Source: an uncultured Colwellia sp.
GTDB lineage: Bacteria; Pseudomonadota; Gammaproteobacteria; Enterobacterales; Alteromonadaceae
Length of the DNA stretch: 64,000 nucleotides
Reading direction: 5' to 3'
Assembly: GCA_913063325.1 (NCBI GenBank)
Contig: CAJXYE010000012.1
Location: 31,769 to 95,768, forward strand
Below, piece after piece: positions 43,617 through 53,164 of this stretch. Under the pieces are notes generated by a model. That model did not search any database. It had not been told where the DNA came from and was given only the letters and a program-made list of their open reading frames with translations. Made by a program: the position numbers and the translations under genes. The stretch's first letter is position 1; each line of letters begins with the position of its first letter.

Positions 43617-46271
43617 ATGTACATGAAGAAGATGAATAAAAAAGTGTTGGCGCTTGCTATTGCCGCTAGCTTATCTTTACTTGGTTGTGAAAAATCCCCT
43701 ACGCCAGCGGTTGATACTGGCGAGAGAGTTAATTTACAGGCGATATACTCTGTAACGCAAAATGATATAGATAAGATTGCTCAGAATTTAGATGTAAACT
43801 ATCGGGTGGTTACTAATATACCAACCGATAAATGTGACAGTAAAGTAGCGGATGGCGCTTGTTTTGAAGTAGAGCTAACTTTTACCGCAAAACAAGCCAT
43901 TGCAGCGAAAGATTGGACTATTCATTTTAGCCAAATTGCGCCTATTCAATCTTTTGAAAGCGATGCCTTTAGCATAAAGCACCTCAATGGTGATTTACAT
44001 CAAATCAGTTTAAAAGATAACTTCTCTGGTTTTTCCGCAGGAGAGCAAAAAACGTTAAACTTTCGCGCCATGTTTTGGTCGTTAGCAGAGTCAGATGTTA
44101 TGCCTAACTATATTGTTAGTGCGCCAGGGCTTGAAGCGCGAGTTATTGACAGTACCAAGCCTTTTATTGATAAAGACACAGGTTTAGAAATTGTTCCACA
44201 TGCAGAAACGTTTACCGACATCAGCACCCAGTTTAAACGTAGCGCAGATGATAAAACTCAATGGCTAACGAGTGAAAAACTCTACCAACGTAATTCAGTA
44301 CTTGTTGAAGATAAGTTATCTGTTTTACGTGCAATTATTCCCACGCCTAAATCAGTTAGCCTTGATGCCAATAATGGCTTTGCTGATATTAGCCAAGGTA
44401 TTGCTGTTTCATTGGGTAATGTCAAACACGAAGAGGTTGATGCTGCTATTTCACGTTTAGGTGAACTAGGCATTAAGCAGAGCACTACAGGGTTACCATT
44501 ACGTTTAAGCATTATAAAAAATGGCGATAAAGTTATTGGCAGCTACAGCTTAACGGTAACGACAAAAGAAATTGTCATTGTCGGTGTTGACGGTAATGGT
44601 GTTTTTAATGGCTTGCAATCGTTAGCAAGTTTAGTGACTGTTGGTGAATCGCGACTACCCATGTTAACGGTTAATGATGAACCACACTTTGCCTTTCGAG
44701 GTATGTTAGTTGATGTTGCCCGTAATTTTCACTCTAAAGAGTTTATTTTAAAGCTGCTTGATCAAATGGCGGCATATAAACTCAATAAATTACATTTGCA
44801 TCTTGGGGATGATGAAGGCTGGCGTTTAGAAATTCCAAGTTTACCTGAACTTACTGACATTGGTGCAAAACGCTGTTTCGATGTGACTGAAGAGAGTTGC
44901 TTAATATCTCAATTAGGCGCAGGTGTTAATGAAAATTCATCGGTGAATGGCTATTACAGCGTCAATGATTACCAAGAAATTTTGCAAGCTGCAACAGCTC
45001 GCCATATTCAAGTGATCCCATCACTTGATATGCCAGGCCATTCTCGTGCTTCTATTAAAGCGATGACGGCACGTTATAAAAAATTCATGGCGTTAGAAGA
45101 TGAAGCAAAAGCGACACAATTTTTGTTAGAAGACTTTGAAGATAAGACCAAATATTCTTCAGTACAATTTTATGGTGACAATACTATCAATGCATGTTTA
45201 GAGTCTTCTTATGATTTTGTTGTCGAAGTCATGACGCAAGTAAAGAAAATTCATGCTGACGCAGGTCAACCCCTTACTCGTTATCATATTGGCGCAGATG
45301 AAACCGCAGGTGCTTGGTTAGAGTCTCCGGCTTGTAAAGCTTTTGTAGCTAATAATGACAAAGGCGTTACTCAAATGAGTGAGCTAGGTGCTTATTTTAT
45401 TGAACGTGTTGCTGGCATTTTATCTGAGCTTGATATTGAAACGGCTGGTTGGAGTGATGGTATGGAGCATACTCGTAAGGAGAATATGCCAGCTATTGTT
45501 CAAGCCAATGCTTGGGATGCGTTATTTTGGGGGGGACACGGTAAAGTTCATCAATTAGCAAACAGAGATTGGCAAGTTGTTCTTTCTAGCCCAGATGTAT
45601 TGTATTTTGATTTTCCACATGAAGCCGATCCAAAAGAACATGGCTATTATTGGGCTTCACGTCATACCAATACTGAAAAAGTATTCCAGTTTATGCCGGA
45701 TAATTTACCTGTTCATGCTGAATTTTGGTTAGATAGACAAGACAATGCTTATGCTGCCGATGACACCAAAACGCCATTAGCACCAGGTCAAAAGTTTTTA
45801 GGTATACAAGGCCAATTATGGAGTGAAAATGTCCGTACTGATGACATGGTAGAACATAAGGTGTTCCCTCGCTTGTTAGCGCTTGCAGAGCGTGCATGGC
45901 ATCAAGCCGACTGGGCAGTACCTTATAATTATCAAGGCGCAAAATACTCATCACAAAGCAATACCTTTACCGATGAATTAAAAGTAATGCGTGATAATCA
46001 ATGGTCTTTGTTTGCAAATACCTTGGGGCACAAAGAGTTCGCTAAACTTGAATTAGCAAAGGTTGATTATCGTCTGCCTACGGTAGGTGCTGTCATTAAG
46101 GCTGGTAAGCTATATGCCAATATCGCTTTCCCTGGTTTAGTCATTGAATACCAAGTTAATGACGGAAACTGGCTTACTTATCAAGAGCCTATTGCAGTTT
46201 TAGGTGAAATATCGGTTAGAAGTCGCAGTACTGATGGTTTAAGAGCAAGCCGTATCACGCAAGTTAAATAA
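43617..46271 (+). CDS. Beta-N-acetylhexosaminidase (GH20), lipoprotein
   Basis: The 884-residue enzyme releases GlcNAc from the ends of chitooligosaccharides. A lipobox LLGC near residue 23 anchors it in the envelope. An N-terminal carbohydrate-binding-type domain and a GH20b domain precede the catalytic barrel, in which HIGADE holds the catalytic pair D561-E562. GWSDGMEH and QANAWDALFWGG are further GH20 blocks. ATG 43617 was preferred because AAGG lies 10 bases upstream; ATG 43623 and 43632 are near. Regulated by the operator at 43523. Confidence 0.93.
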   Translation: MYMKKMNKKVLALAIAASLSLLGCEKSPTPAVDTGERVNLQAIYSVTQNDIDKIAQNLDVNYRVVTNIPTDKCDSKVADGACFEVELTFTAKQAIAAKDWTIHFSQIAPIQSFESDAFSIKHLNGDLHQISLKDNFSGFSAGEQKTLNFRAMFWSLAESDVMPNYIVSAPGLEARVIDSTKPFIDKDTGLEIVPHAETFTDISTQFKRSADDKTQWLTSEKLYQRNSVLVEDKLSVLRAIIPTPKSVSLDANNGFADISQGIAVSLGNVKHEEVDAAISRLGELGIKQSTTGLPLRLSIIKNGDKVIGSYSLTVTTKEIVIVGVDGNGVFNGLQSLASLVTVGESRLPMLTVNDEPHFAFRGMLVDVARNFHSKEFILKLLDQMAAYKLNKLHLHLGDDEGWRLEIPSLPELTDIGAKRCFDVTEESCLISQLGAGVNENSSVNGYYSVNDYQEILQAATARHIQVIPSLDMPGHSRASIKAMTARYKKFMALEDEAKATQFLLEDFEDKTKYSSVQFYGDNTINACLESSYDFVVEVMTQVKKIHADAGQPLTRYHIGADETAGAWLESPACKAFVANNDKGVTQMSELGAYFIERVAGILSELDIETAGWSDGMEHTRKENMPAIVQANAWDALFWGGHGKVHQLANRDWQVVLSSPDVLYFDFPHEADPKEHGYYWASRHTNTEKVFQFMPDNLPVHAEFWLDRQDNAYAADDTKTPLAPGQKFLGIQGQLWSENVRTDDMVEHKVFPRLLALAERAWHQADWAVPYNYQGAKYSSQSNTFTDELKVMRDNQWSLFANTLGHKEFAKLELAKVDYRLPTVGAVIKAGKLYANIAFPGLVIEYQVNDGNWLTYQEPIAVLGEISVRSRSTDGLRASRITQVK

Positions 46272-46284
46272 TAAGTTAAAAATT

Positions 46285-46325
46285 AACCAACTGGTTTTTA
46301 TTCAATATTATCAGTTGGTTACTTT
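46285..46325 (+). terminator. Hairpin after the hexosaminidase gene
   Basis: AACCAACTG (46285-46293) pairs with CAGTTGGTT (46312-46320). The T run after it is short, so strength is uncertain. Confidence 0.5.
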
Positions 46326-46376
46326 ACATTTAGTTACACTTGAAATAAAAGCTGATATTTTATCCAAAAAAAGAAA

Positions 46377-46390
46377 TGACAACGCTGTCA
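46377..46390. promoter_or_regulatory. NagR operator of nagK-nagA-nagP
   Basis: TGACAACGCTGTCA has one departure (A for G) but the flanking AGAAA / TTTCT extends the inverted repeat. It is 60 bases before nagK. Confidence 0.85.
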
Positions 46391-46449
46391 TTTCTAGCTA
46401 AGATGAAAAAATCAAAAAATTAATAAATGACAGTTAACATGGGGTCGGT

Positions 46450-47364
46450 ATGCTGACAAGTAGTGGCAAAAACAAAGAATTATTTTTAGGTATTGATGGT
46501 GGTGGTAGTAAGTGTAAAGCCATTGTTATGAATGAAGATAATGACATACTTGGTACAGGTATTTCAGGTCCTGGAAATCCATTGCATGGTTTTGAACAAG
46601 CGACTAATTCAATCACTGAGTCTGCAAAATTAGCACTAGAAGATGCAGGTTTAGCACATATCGAACTAAGTGAGCTAGTGGCTGGTGTGGGCCTTGCGGG
46701 TGTTAATATTCCAGTGCTGTTTGATCAAATGTCAGCTTGGAAACATCCCTTTAAAACAATTCATTTAGCTACCGACTTATTAATCGCCTGCCTTGGTGCT
46801 CATGATGGCAGCGATGGCGCTGTTATTATCAGTGGTACTGGCTCATGTGGTTTTTCTTGTGTTGATGAACAATATACTATTGTTGGCGCACACGGGTTTC
46901 CTCATGGTGATAAAGGCAGTGGTGCTTGGTTTGGTTTACAAGGGGTTAAACAGGTCTTATTATCTCTTGATGGTTTAGTTCCACCAACCTTGATGTCAAA
47001 TGTGCTATTGAAAAAACTTAACTGCAAGGACGATACTGATCTTGTTGAAGCTGTTGCTAGTCAAAAAGCAACATTCTATGCCCAGCAAGCCAATTTAGTA
47101 TTTGATGCCGCAGAGCAGGGTGATAAAGTTGCCCTAACCATTGTTGATGAAGGTGCAGAATACATTAATAGTATTGCCCGTACTTTAACGGCAAAAAATC
47201 CTCCTCGACTATCTATGTTAGGTGGTTTAACACCGAGATTAAAGTCTTGGTTAGCTGATGAGATTAAAACAAATCTAGAAGAGCCACTACATGCGCCAGA
47301 AGTTGGCTCTGTAATTTACGCTAGACAGCAACAAGCAAAGCAGGCTGTACAGCAGTCCGCCTAA
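46450..47364 (+). CDS. nagK: N-acetylglucosamine kinase (BadF/BadG family)
   Basis: A 304-residue ASKHA-type kinase that phosphorylates GlcNAc to GlcNAc 6-phosphate with ATP. FLGIDGGGSKCKAIV is the phosphate-1 loop, AGVGLAGVN the next block, and ISGTGSCGFSC the phosphate-2 loop; GDKGSGAWFGLQG and MLGGLTPRL follow. This family is the non-ROK type of kinase used in many Alteromonadales GlcNAc pathways. It is the first gene of the operon with nagA and nagP, just after the NagR operator. Confidence 0.87.
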   Translation: MLTSSGKNKELFLGIDGGGSKCKAIVMNEDNDILGTGISGPGNPLHGFEQATNSITESAKLALEDAGLAHIELSELVAGVGLAGVNIPVLFDQMSAWKHPFKTIHLATDLLIACLGAHDGSDGAVIISGTGSCGFSCVDEQYTIVGAHGFPHGDKGSGAWFGLQGVKQVLLSLDGLVPPTLMSNVLLKKLNCKDDTDLVEAVASQKATFYAQQANLVFDAAEQGDKVALTIVDEGAEYINSIARTLTAKNPPRLSMLGGLTPRLKSWLADEIKTNLEEPLHAPEVGSVIYARQQQAKQAVQQSA

Positions 47365-47413
47365 TGGCGGTATAATATAGTTTTTACTTGAATTTGATAA
47401 TCTAGGACAGCCA

Positions 47414-48544
47414 ATGATACAAACACGCTTTCATGCTCAACGCCTCTTTGACGGACAAGCTTTCTTCGATGACTTAGTATTGACTATAGTCAACGGTAAA
47501 ATTACTGCTATTGACCAAGATACCAGTAATGTTGATGTTATCGCGACAGGCTTAGTTGTTCCGGGGTTTATCGATTTACAAGTTAACGGCGGTGGTGGTG
47601 CTCTATTTAACGACTCTCCATCCGTTGATAACTTAAAAACTATAATGGCAGCTCATGCTCGATTCGGTACTACAGCGATGATGCCAACCTTGATTACCGA
47701 TAAATTTGAAGTAATGCAACAAGCTGCAGATGCCATTGCCCAAGCCCTAACTGAAGGCGTTCCAGGTATTGTTGGTGTTCACTTTGAAGGACCCCATTTA
47801 TCTGTTGATAAAAAAGGCACCCATTGTGCTGAGTATATCCGTGCTATTTCAGATGATGAATGGCGGGTTCTGTCACGTCAAGACATTGGTCAAGTCATAG
47901 TAACGCTTGCACCAGAAACAGTGAGTCCTGAAGAAATAAAGCGTATGGTTGAATTAGGCATTAAAGTTTGTCTAGGACACACTAATGCCGATTATCAAAC
48001 AGCCCAAAAGGCTATTGATGCAGGAGCCAGTGGTTTTACCCATTTATTTAATGCTATGTCGCCATTACAAGGTCGTGAACCCGGCGTGGTTGGTGCTGCA
48101 CTTCTAAATAATCACACCAGTTGTGGTTTGATAGTTGATGGTTTCCATGTCGATAATGCGAGTTGTAAATTGGCTATACAAGCAAAACCACAAGGCAAAA
48201 TATTTTTGGTCACTGACGCAATGCCGCCTGTTGGCACAGATCAAACAGAATTCGCTTTATATGACCGTACGGTTTACGTTGATAATGGTAAACTTACCTC
48301 TACAACAGGTGAGCTTGCAGGTTCATCGTTGGATATGGCCAGTGCCGTTAAAAATACCCATAAAGGTTTAGGCATGCCTTTAGATGAAGCATTACGCATG
48401 GGTAGTTTGTATCCAGCACAATATTTATATCAGGATCAAGCCGTTATCCGCGGTGAACTGAAACAAGGATATCAAGCCGATATGGTGGTATTAAATGACG
48501 ACCTATCAGTAAAAGAAACTTGGATTTCAGGTAAGAAAGTTTAA
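47414..48544 (+). CDS. nagA: N-acetylglucosamine-6-phosphate deacetylase
   Basis: NagA removes the acetyl group from GlcNAc 6-phosphate. The 376-residue amidohydrolase shows VVPGFIDLQVNGGGG at the N-terminus, FEGPHLS with the metal glutamate, CLGHTNADY and FTHLFNAMSPLQGREPG with metal histidines, and the catalytic aspartate in VTDAMPPVG. It lies 49 bases after nagK; nagP follows, so the three genes read as one operon. Confidence 0.96.
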   Translation: MIQTRFHAQRLFDGQAFFDDLVLTIVNGKITAIDQDTSNVDVIATGLVVPGFIDLQVNGGGGALFNDSPSVDNLKTIMAAHARFGTTAMMPTLITDKFEVMQQAADAIAQALTEGVPGIVGVHFEGPHLSVDKKGTHCAEYIRAISDDEWRVLSRQDIGQVIVTLAPETVSPEEIKRMVELGIKVCLGHTNADYQTAQKAIDAGASGFTHLFNAMSPLQGREPGVVGAALLNNHTSCGLIVDGFHVDNASCKLAIQAKPQGKIFLVTDAMPPVGTDQTEFALYDRTVYVDNGKLTSTTGELAGSSLDMASAVKNTHKGLGMPLDEALRMGSLYPAQYLYQDQAVIRGELKQGYQADMVVLNDDLSVKETWISGKKV

Positions 48545-48632
48545 TAACTAATTTAGCTATTATTTAGTAAAATTTAGTAGTCATTCAATTTACGCAATAA
48601 TTATAACAATAATGCAAGTTAACGAGGAAGTT

Positions 48633-49955
48633 ATGGAAATGTCACTCACGCAAGAAAAAGAAAATAAAAAACAGAGTAATGCACTACCGATGGTAATAGT
48701 CGCCGGGCTATTTTTCATCCTGGGTTTTGCTACTTGGTTAAACGGCTCTTTGATGCCATATTTGCAACAAATATTGCAATTAACACCTTTTCAAGCATCA
48801 CTGATATTATTCTCATTTTATATCGCAGTGACATTTACTGCCTTACCTTCAGCGGCAATTATTCGCAAAGTAGGCTACAAAAATGGTATGGCATTGGGTA
48901 TGGGAACCATGATGGTAGCAGGTTTACTCTTTATTCCAGCTGCTAAAACTCAGATCTTTCCTCTATTTTTACTAGCTCAGTTAGTGATGGGCACAGGTCA
49001 AACCTTGTTACAAACAGCGGTTAACCCTTATGTGGTACGCATTGGCCCTGAAGAATCAGCAGCAGCACGTATTTCAATTATGGGTATCTTAAATAAAGGC
49101 GCGGGTGTTGTAGCACCAATCGTTTTTACTGCACTAATTTTAAGTGGTTTTAGTGGTACTGTTGGTACTGAGTTAAGTCAAATTCAAATTGATGCAATGG
49201 CTGACAAATTGATTCTACCTTATTTAGGTATGGCTTTATTTATTGGTATTCTTGGCTTTGCAGTAAAAAAATCTCCGTTACCTGAGCTAGCTAGCGAAGA
49301 AGAGGAAGGTGAAGCGGAACATAAAGGTCAATTGAAAGAAGCACTTTCTCATCCTAACTTAGCATTAGGTGTTGTCGCTTTATTTTTATATGTAGCAGTA
49401 GAAGTTATCGCTGGTGATACTATTGGTGCGTTTGCCTTAGCCCTTGGTGTAGAGAGTTACAGTGTCATGACGTCTTATACTATGGGCTGTATGGTTCTAG
49501 GTTACATTCTAGGTATCGCACTTATTCCACGTTTTATCTCACAGCAAAAAGCGTTGATGGTCTCAGCCGTTTTAGGTTTAGCACTAAGTTGTGGTGTTAT
49601 TTTCGGAGATAACAATTCATTCGCTATTGCCAACTCATTATCATTTATCCTGGGCGGCGCTCAATTACCTGATACCTTAATATTGATTGCTTTCTTAGGG
49701 CTTGCAAACGCGATTGTTTGGCCTGCTATCTTTCCGTTAGCACTTTCAGGCATGGGTAAACTAACCAGTGTTGGTTCAGCTTTATTAGTTATGGGTATTT
49801 CTGGTGGTGCATTTGGACCATTATTCTGGAGTTTAGCAAGTGGCTCTAGTGGGCAAGCTATAGACCTTCAAAGCGGTTATGTTGTGATGTTACCTTGTTA
49901 TTTGTTTATTTTATTCTACGCTGTTAAAGGCTGTAAAATGAAATCTTGGAAATAA
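48633..49955 (+). CDS. nagP: Sugar:proton symporter, probable GlcNAc transporter (FucP family)
   Basis: A 440-residue major facilitator protein with about twelve helices. FILGFATWLNGSLMPYLQQI and MGTGQTLLQTAVNPYVV resemble the FucP/GluP branch; VALFLYVAVEVIAGDTIG is in the second half. It imports GlcNAc across the inner membrane, which fits the kinase and deacetylase ahead of it. ATG 48633 follows GAGGAAG; a longer frame from ATG 48612 has no better site. Confidence 0.88.
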   Translation: MEMSLTQEKENKKQSNALPMVIVAGLFFILGFATWLNGSLMPYLQQILQLTPFQASLILFSFYIAVTFTALPSAAIIRKVGYKNGMALGMGTMMVAGLLFIPAAKTQIFPLFLLAQLVMGTGQTLLQTAVNPYVVRIGPEESAAARISIMGILNKGAGVVAPIVFTALILSGFSGTVGTELSQIQIDAMADKLILPYLGMALFIGILGFAVKKSPLPELASEEEEGEAEHKGQLKEALSHPNLALGVVALFLYVAVEVIAGDTIGAFALALGVESYSVMTSYTMGCMVLGYILGIALIPRFISQQKALMVSAVLGLALSCGVIFGDNNSFAIANSLSFILGGAQLPDTLILIAFLGLANAIVWPAIFPLALSGMGKLTSVGSALLVMGISGGAFGPLFWSLASGSSGQAIDLQSGYVVMLPCYLFILFYAVKGCKMKSWK

Positions 49956-50313
49956 AATAAGTGATTATATCAATCACTTAGTTATAAAGTTAGCGACAAA
50001 TAACTTAACGTTTTAAACGCGAACTTAAAAAAAACCTTGATGAGCCATATTTAACCTGTGCTTATTGAGGTTTTTTTATGTCTTAAATTCAATAGCTTAG
50101 CGTGGTTGTTAATAATGGTTATAACATATTAATAATTAATGTTTAAAACATGGTTAACTGGTTGTACCAGGTGTTGACCTACTGGTACAACCACGTTAAG
50201 ATTAGAAAACTGCTTAAGGTCTGACCACTTCTGTGAAAGATGAAGTAGAGAAATTTAAGCAGGTTTATAAAAAAAATAAACTTGATATATAAATAGTTAA
50301 AAGGATTTTGTTT
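49956..50313. other. Gap with a terminator and an 11-bp inverted repeat
   Basis: After the nagP terminator (50027-50077), GGTTGTACCAG (50160-50170) faces CTGGTACAACC (50182-50192) around an 11-base loop, with GTTAA facing TTAAC partly continuing it. It is not followed by T and looks more like an operator than a terminator. No gene. Confidence 0.5.
50027..50077 (+). terminator. nagP operon terminator
   Basis: AAAAAAACCT and AGGTTTTTTT form the stem (left arm about 50028-50036, right arm 50068-50077) with a further partial pairing inside, and the T run ends it. Confidence 0.75.
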
Positions 50314-50529
50314 ATGAGTGAAGCTAAAAGGAAAGTTACTATCATTTATTGTTGTGATAATGATTTAGCTATGTATAGAAAAACACAAGTTTTTAACTTA
50401 AATGCCTATGGCGATATGATTATTCCACAAGACTTTAAACGTGGGAAAACCATAGTAGCAGTGTGTGACGGCGAGATAAACATTATCAACAGCGTCGGTG
50501 ATAGAGTTGTTGAAGAGTACTGGCATTAA
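50314..50529 (+). CDS. Small conserved hypothetical protein (71 aa)
   Basis: The product reads MSEAKRKVTIIYCCDNDLAM and then a beta-rich body with YGDMIIPQDFKRGKTIVAV, ending EEYWH. ATG 50314 has AAGGATT just upstream; an in-frame TTG at 50308 is possible. It resembles, from memory, a short Alteromonadales-restricted family (TIGR02922); I cannot confirm that here. No membrane or signal sequence. It stands alone, closed by a strong terminator. Confidence 0.7.
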   Translation: MSEAKRKVTIIYCCDNDLAMYRKTQVFNLNAYGDMIIPQDFKRGKTIVAVCDGEINIINSVGDRVVEEYWH

Positions 50530-50552
50530 TATCAGTATGGTATTTGTGCAAT

Positions 50553-50583
50553 AAAAAAGGTGACAATTATGTCACCTTTTTTG
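50553..50583. terminator. Bidirectional terminator
   Basis: AAAAAAGGTGACA and TGTCACCTTTTTT enclose a short loop. It stops the small gene, and may also help end the leftward ccm transcript. Confidence 0.9.
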
Positions 50584-50656
50584 TGTCTATTGAATGACCC
50601 GTCCTAGGACGGGTCAGAATACTAACCTAGAGAGTATTAATCCATTTGCTTTAACA

Positions 50657-51193
50657 TTAGTAGCTGTTAGTTTTTTTACTTTCTAATTGTTTTTCACTAT
50701 AGGTTGTTTTGTCATGTTTCTGACCCGCGGCTTCAGCTAACTCCGCCGGCATATAGTTCTCATCATGTTTAGCAAGTACTTCGCTCGCTTCTATGCTCAA
50801 CCCTGTTGGTGGGTGTTCAGCTAGCGTTCCATTAGCAACGATACCTTGGCCTTCACGAAATAAATCAGGCAATATTCCTTCATAATAAACAGTAACCATA
50901 GGATCGCTGTCTTTAAACTCTATTGGCATGGTCATATCACTAAGCTTAAATGATACTTTTAAACTTTCTGGATCGCGCTTTACCGTACCAGGAACAACTA
51001 AACCACCAATACGAATACGTTGACCAATACTTGGCTTTAAACCTGTTTCTTTTTTACCTTGAGTGATCTCTGACGGGGTAAAAAATAAATCAATATTTTG
51101 GCTTAACGCGTAAAGCACTAGACCTGAAACAGCACCAATACCAATGAGAATAGAGCCAACAATGGCTAGACGTTTTTTACGGCGTGGATTCAT
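50657..51193 (-). CDS. ccmE: Cytochrome c maturation protein CcmE (heme chaperone)
   Basis: CcmE carries heme covalently in the periplasm and hands it to apocytochrome c through CcmF. The 178-residue product has an N-terminal anchor (about 9-30) and an OB-fold with the heme-binding H143 and Y147 in the HDENY motif (HxxxY). Its ATG overlaps the ccmD stop (TAATG), so it is translated right behind it. It ends the minus-strand operon ccmABCDE. Confidence 0.96.
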   Translation of the reverse strand: MNPRRKKRLAIVGSILIGIGAVSGLVLYALSQNIDLFFTPSEITQGKKETGLKPSIGQRIRIGGLVVPGTVKRDPESLKVSFKLSDMTMPIEFKDSDPMVTVYYEGILPDLFREGQGIVANGTLAEHPPTGLSIEASEVLAKHDENYMPAELAEAAGQKHDKTTYSEKQLESKKTNSY

Positions 51194-51426
51194 TACTCAG
51201 TGACCTCTTTTAAAGCTTCATTTTGTTGTTTACGTAGCTCTCGTGCTTGGCGAAGTTTATCTTCACGTTGCTTACGCTTAGCTATTTGGTTAATAATTTG
51301 TTGATGACCAGCTTTCGAGCTAACCAATAATAGGGTAAGTATCAAAGCAGCCGCACCAAAGGATAGCCAGACATAAAAGCCATAACCGCCCATATTGATG
51401 AAATCGCTAAAACTATTAAATTGCAT
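51193..51426 (-). CDS. ccmD: Cytochrome c maturation protein CcmD
   Basis: A 77-residue membrane protein of the heme export complex CcmABCD. It begins with [30 protein letters not shown], the family's single helix, and continues with a charged coiled-coil-like tail. CcmD helps release holo-CcmE. It overlaps ccmE by 1 base. Confidence 0.9.
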   Translation of the reverse strand: MQFNSFSDFINMGGYGFYVWLSFGAAALILTLLLVSSKAGHQQIINQIAKRKQREDKLRQARELRKQQNEALKEVTE

Positions 51427-51480
51427 TGAATGCTCTCCAATTACAGCACTAATGTTAGTGTTGTTTGATGTAACTTAGTG

Positions 51481-52227
51481 TTATTTAACTGTGTTTTGTT
51501 GTACTAGTTCGCGCACCCAAGGACGAATGCTATTGCGAGCAAGGATCTCATTTCTAAAGCGTAAACAGATGATCACACCAACAAGTAAAGAAAAACCAAT
51601 AAAACAAATAATGAATGGCCATAACATATCAAGTGACATGGATGGCTTACCCAATTTACTCACCGTTGAGCCTTGATGCAGGGTATTCCACCAGTCGACA
51701 GAGTATTTAATGATTGGGATATTGATCACCCCAACCAGCGTTAATATACCAGCGGCTTTACCTGCTAAGTTTTTATCTTCAAAAGCATTATGTAGAGCGA
51801 TGACACCTAAATATAAGAACAATAAAATGAGTTCAGAAGTTAAGCGGGCATCCCAAATCCACCAAGTGCCCCACATAGGTTTACCCCAAGCAGCGCCAGT
51901 GATAAGTGCTATAGCCGTGAAGGCCGCACCAACAGGAGCCATAGCAGCAGCAGAGGCATCAGCGAGCTTTAGCTGCCAAACCAAGCTACTAAAAGCGGCG
52001 ATGGCCATAGCAAAATAAATGCCCATAGATAATGAAGCAGCTGGCACATGAACATAGAATATTCTAAAGCTGTGACCTTGCTGGTAATCAGCAGGGGCAA
52101 ATAGCAATGCCCATACCAGACCTATGCCCAGAAATAATGCCGCAAGGGCGCTTAACCAAGGTAATAACTTATTGGTAAAGTGATAAGACACTTCAGGGTT
52201 TGCATAAGGGTGTAACCATTTCCACAT
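51481..52227 (-). CDS. ccmC: Cytochrome c maturation protein CcmC (heme handler)
   Basis: A 248-residue protein with six membrane helices. The periplasmic tryptophan-rich heme motif is WGTWWIWDARLTSEL (residues 119-133), and H60 in FYVHVPAA is an axial heme ligand. CcmC loads heme onto CcmE. The start is ATG 52227. A partial duplication of this start region lies upstream (see 52205-52378). Confidence 0.96.
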   Translation of the reverse strand: MWKWLHPYANPEVSYHFTNKLLPWLSALAALFLGIGLVWALLFAPADYQQGHSFRIFYVHVPAASLSMGIYFAMAIAAFSSLVWQLKLADASAAAMAPVGAAFTAIALITGAAWGKPMWGTWWIWDARLTSELILLFLYLGVIALHNAFEDKNLAGKAAGILTLVGVINIPIIKYSVDWWNTLHQGSTVSKLGKPSMSLDMLWPFIICFIGFSLLVGVIICLRFRNEILARNSIRPWVRELVQQNTVK

Positions 52228-52363
52228 TAATTAATACTCACTATTTTGTCGATTATAAGGCCGGATTACCGTGTTGTTTTTCATGGTAAAGTAACAGTGC
52301 TCTTTCGTGTTTATATTGTGTGTTTATATTGTGCGTTACCATTTCCACGTTCCGCCTATCATG

Positions 52364-53119
52364 TTAATTGGTACTCACTTTTAGGGCCGCTCCAACTGCA
52401 AAAGGTGCTAGCGATAAAGACCCAAAGAATAATGCGGCGATTATAGCAAGTTGGCCGCTGTAAGGTAAGCCAAGCGCGGCAGTGTCTATCGCGCTAGTGG
52501 CAAAAATTAATACTGGGATATAGAGTGGTAGCACTAGCAAGCTAAGTAATACACCGCCTTTTTTAATGCCAACAGTAAGGGCTACACCTACAGCCCCTAG
52601 CAAACTAAGTACCGGTGTTCCCAGTAATAAGGTAAATACAAGTGCGCCATAACTGTTTTCATCTAAGTGTAGTAATACCGCGAGTAATGGTGCGATTAAG
52701 ATAAGAGGTAAGCCAGTAATTAACCAGTGGGCAAATATTTTAGCTAGCACTAATAAAAATATTGGGTGGGGACTTAATAACATTTGCTCTAGTGAGCCAT
52801 CATGATGATCTGATTTAAATAAGCGATCTAATGATAATAGGGTCGCTAATAGTGCTGCTACCCAAATAATACCCGGTGCAATGCGACTTAAGGTTTGAGC
52901 TTCTGGACCGATGCCTAAAGGGAAAAGTGTGATAACTATAACAAAAAATAATAATGGATTAATGATGTCATCTTTATGGCGCATCGCTATGGTTAAGTCG
53001 CGTTTCAATACCAACATAAAGGCACGACGATAAGATAACGGCTGTGATGACGGTATTGGGTTATTAGTTTGGGCTGGTAAGTTTTCAGTCGATTGCACAG
53101 ACTGTGCTTCTAATGTCAT
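52364..53119 (-). CDS. ccmB: Cytochrome c maturation protein CcmB (ABC permease)
   Basis: A 251-residue inner-membrane protein with about six helices (FFVIVITLFPLGIG, IIWVAALLATLLSL and others), longer at the N-terminus than most CcmB proteins. With CcmA it forms the ABC module that releases CcmE from CcmC. ATG 53119 follows AGAAGAT; the extra N-terminal 25-30 residues (QSVQSTENLPAQTNNPIPSS) are low-complexity and may be dispensable. Confidence 0.93.
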   Translation of the reverse strand: MTLEAQSVQSTENLPAQTNNPIPSSQPLSYRRAFMLVLKRDLTIAMRHKDDIINPLLFFVIVITLFPLGIGPEAQTLSRIAPGIIWVAALLATLLSLDRLFKSDHHDGSLEQMLLSPHPIFLLVLAKIFAHWLITGLPLILIAPLLAVLLHLDENSYGALVFTLLLGTPVLSLLGAVGVALTVGIKKGGVLLSLLVLPLYIPVLIFATSAIDTAALGLPYSGQLAIIAALFFGSLSLAPFAVGAALKVSTN

Positions 53120-53164
53120 TGGTATATCTTCTCTAAATGAATCTCATCTTCATATGAAGGCATG

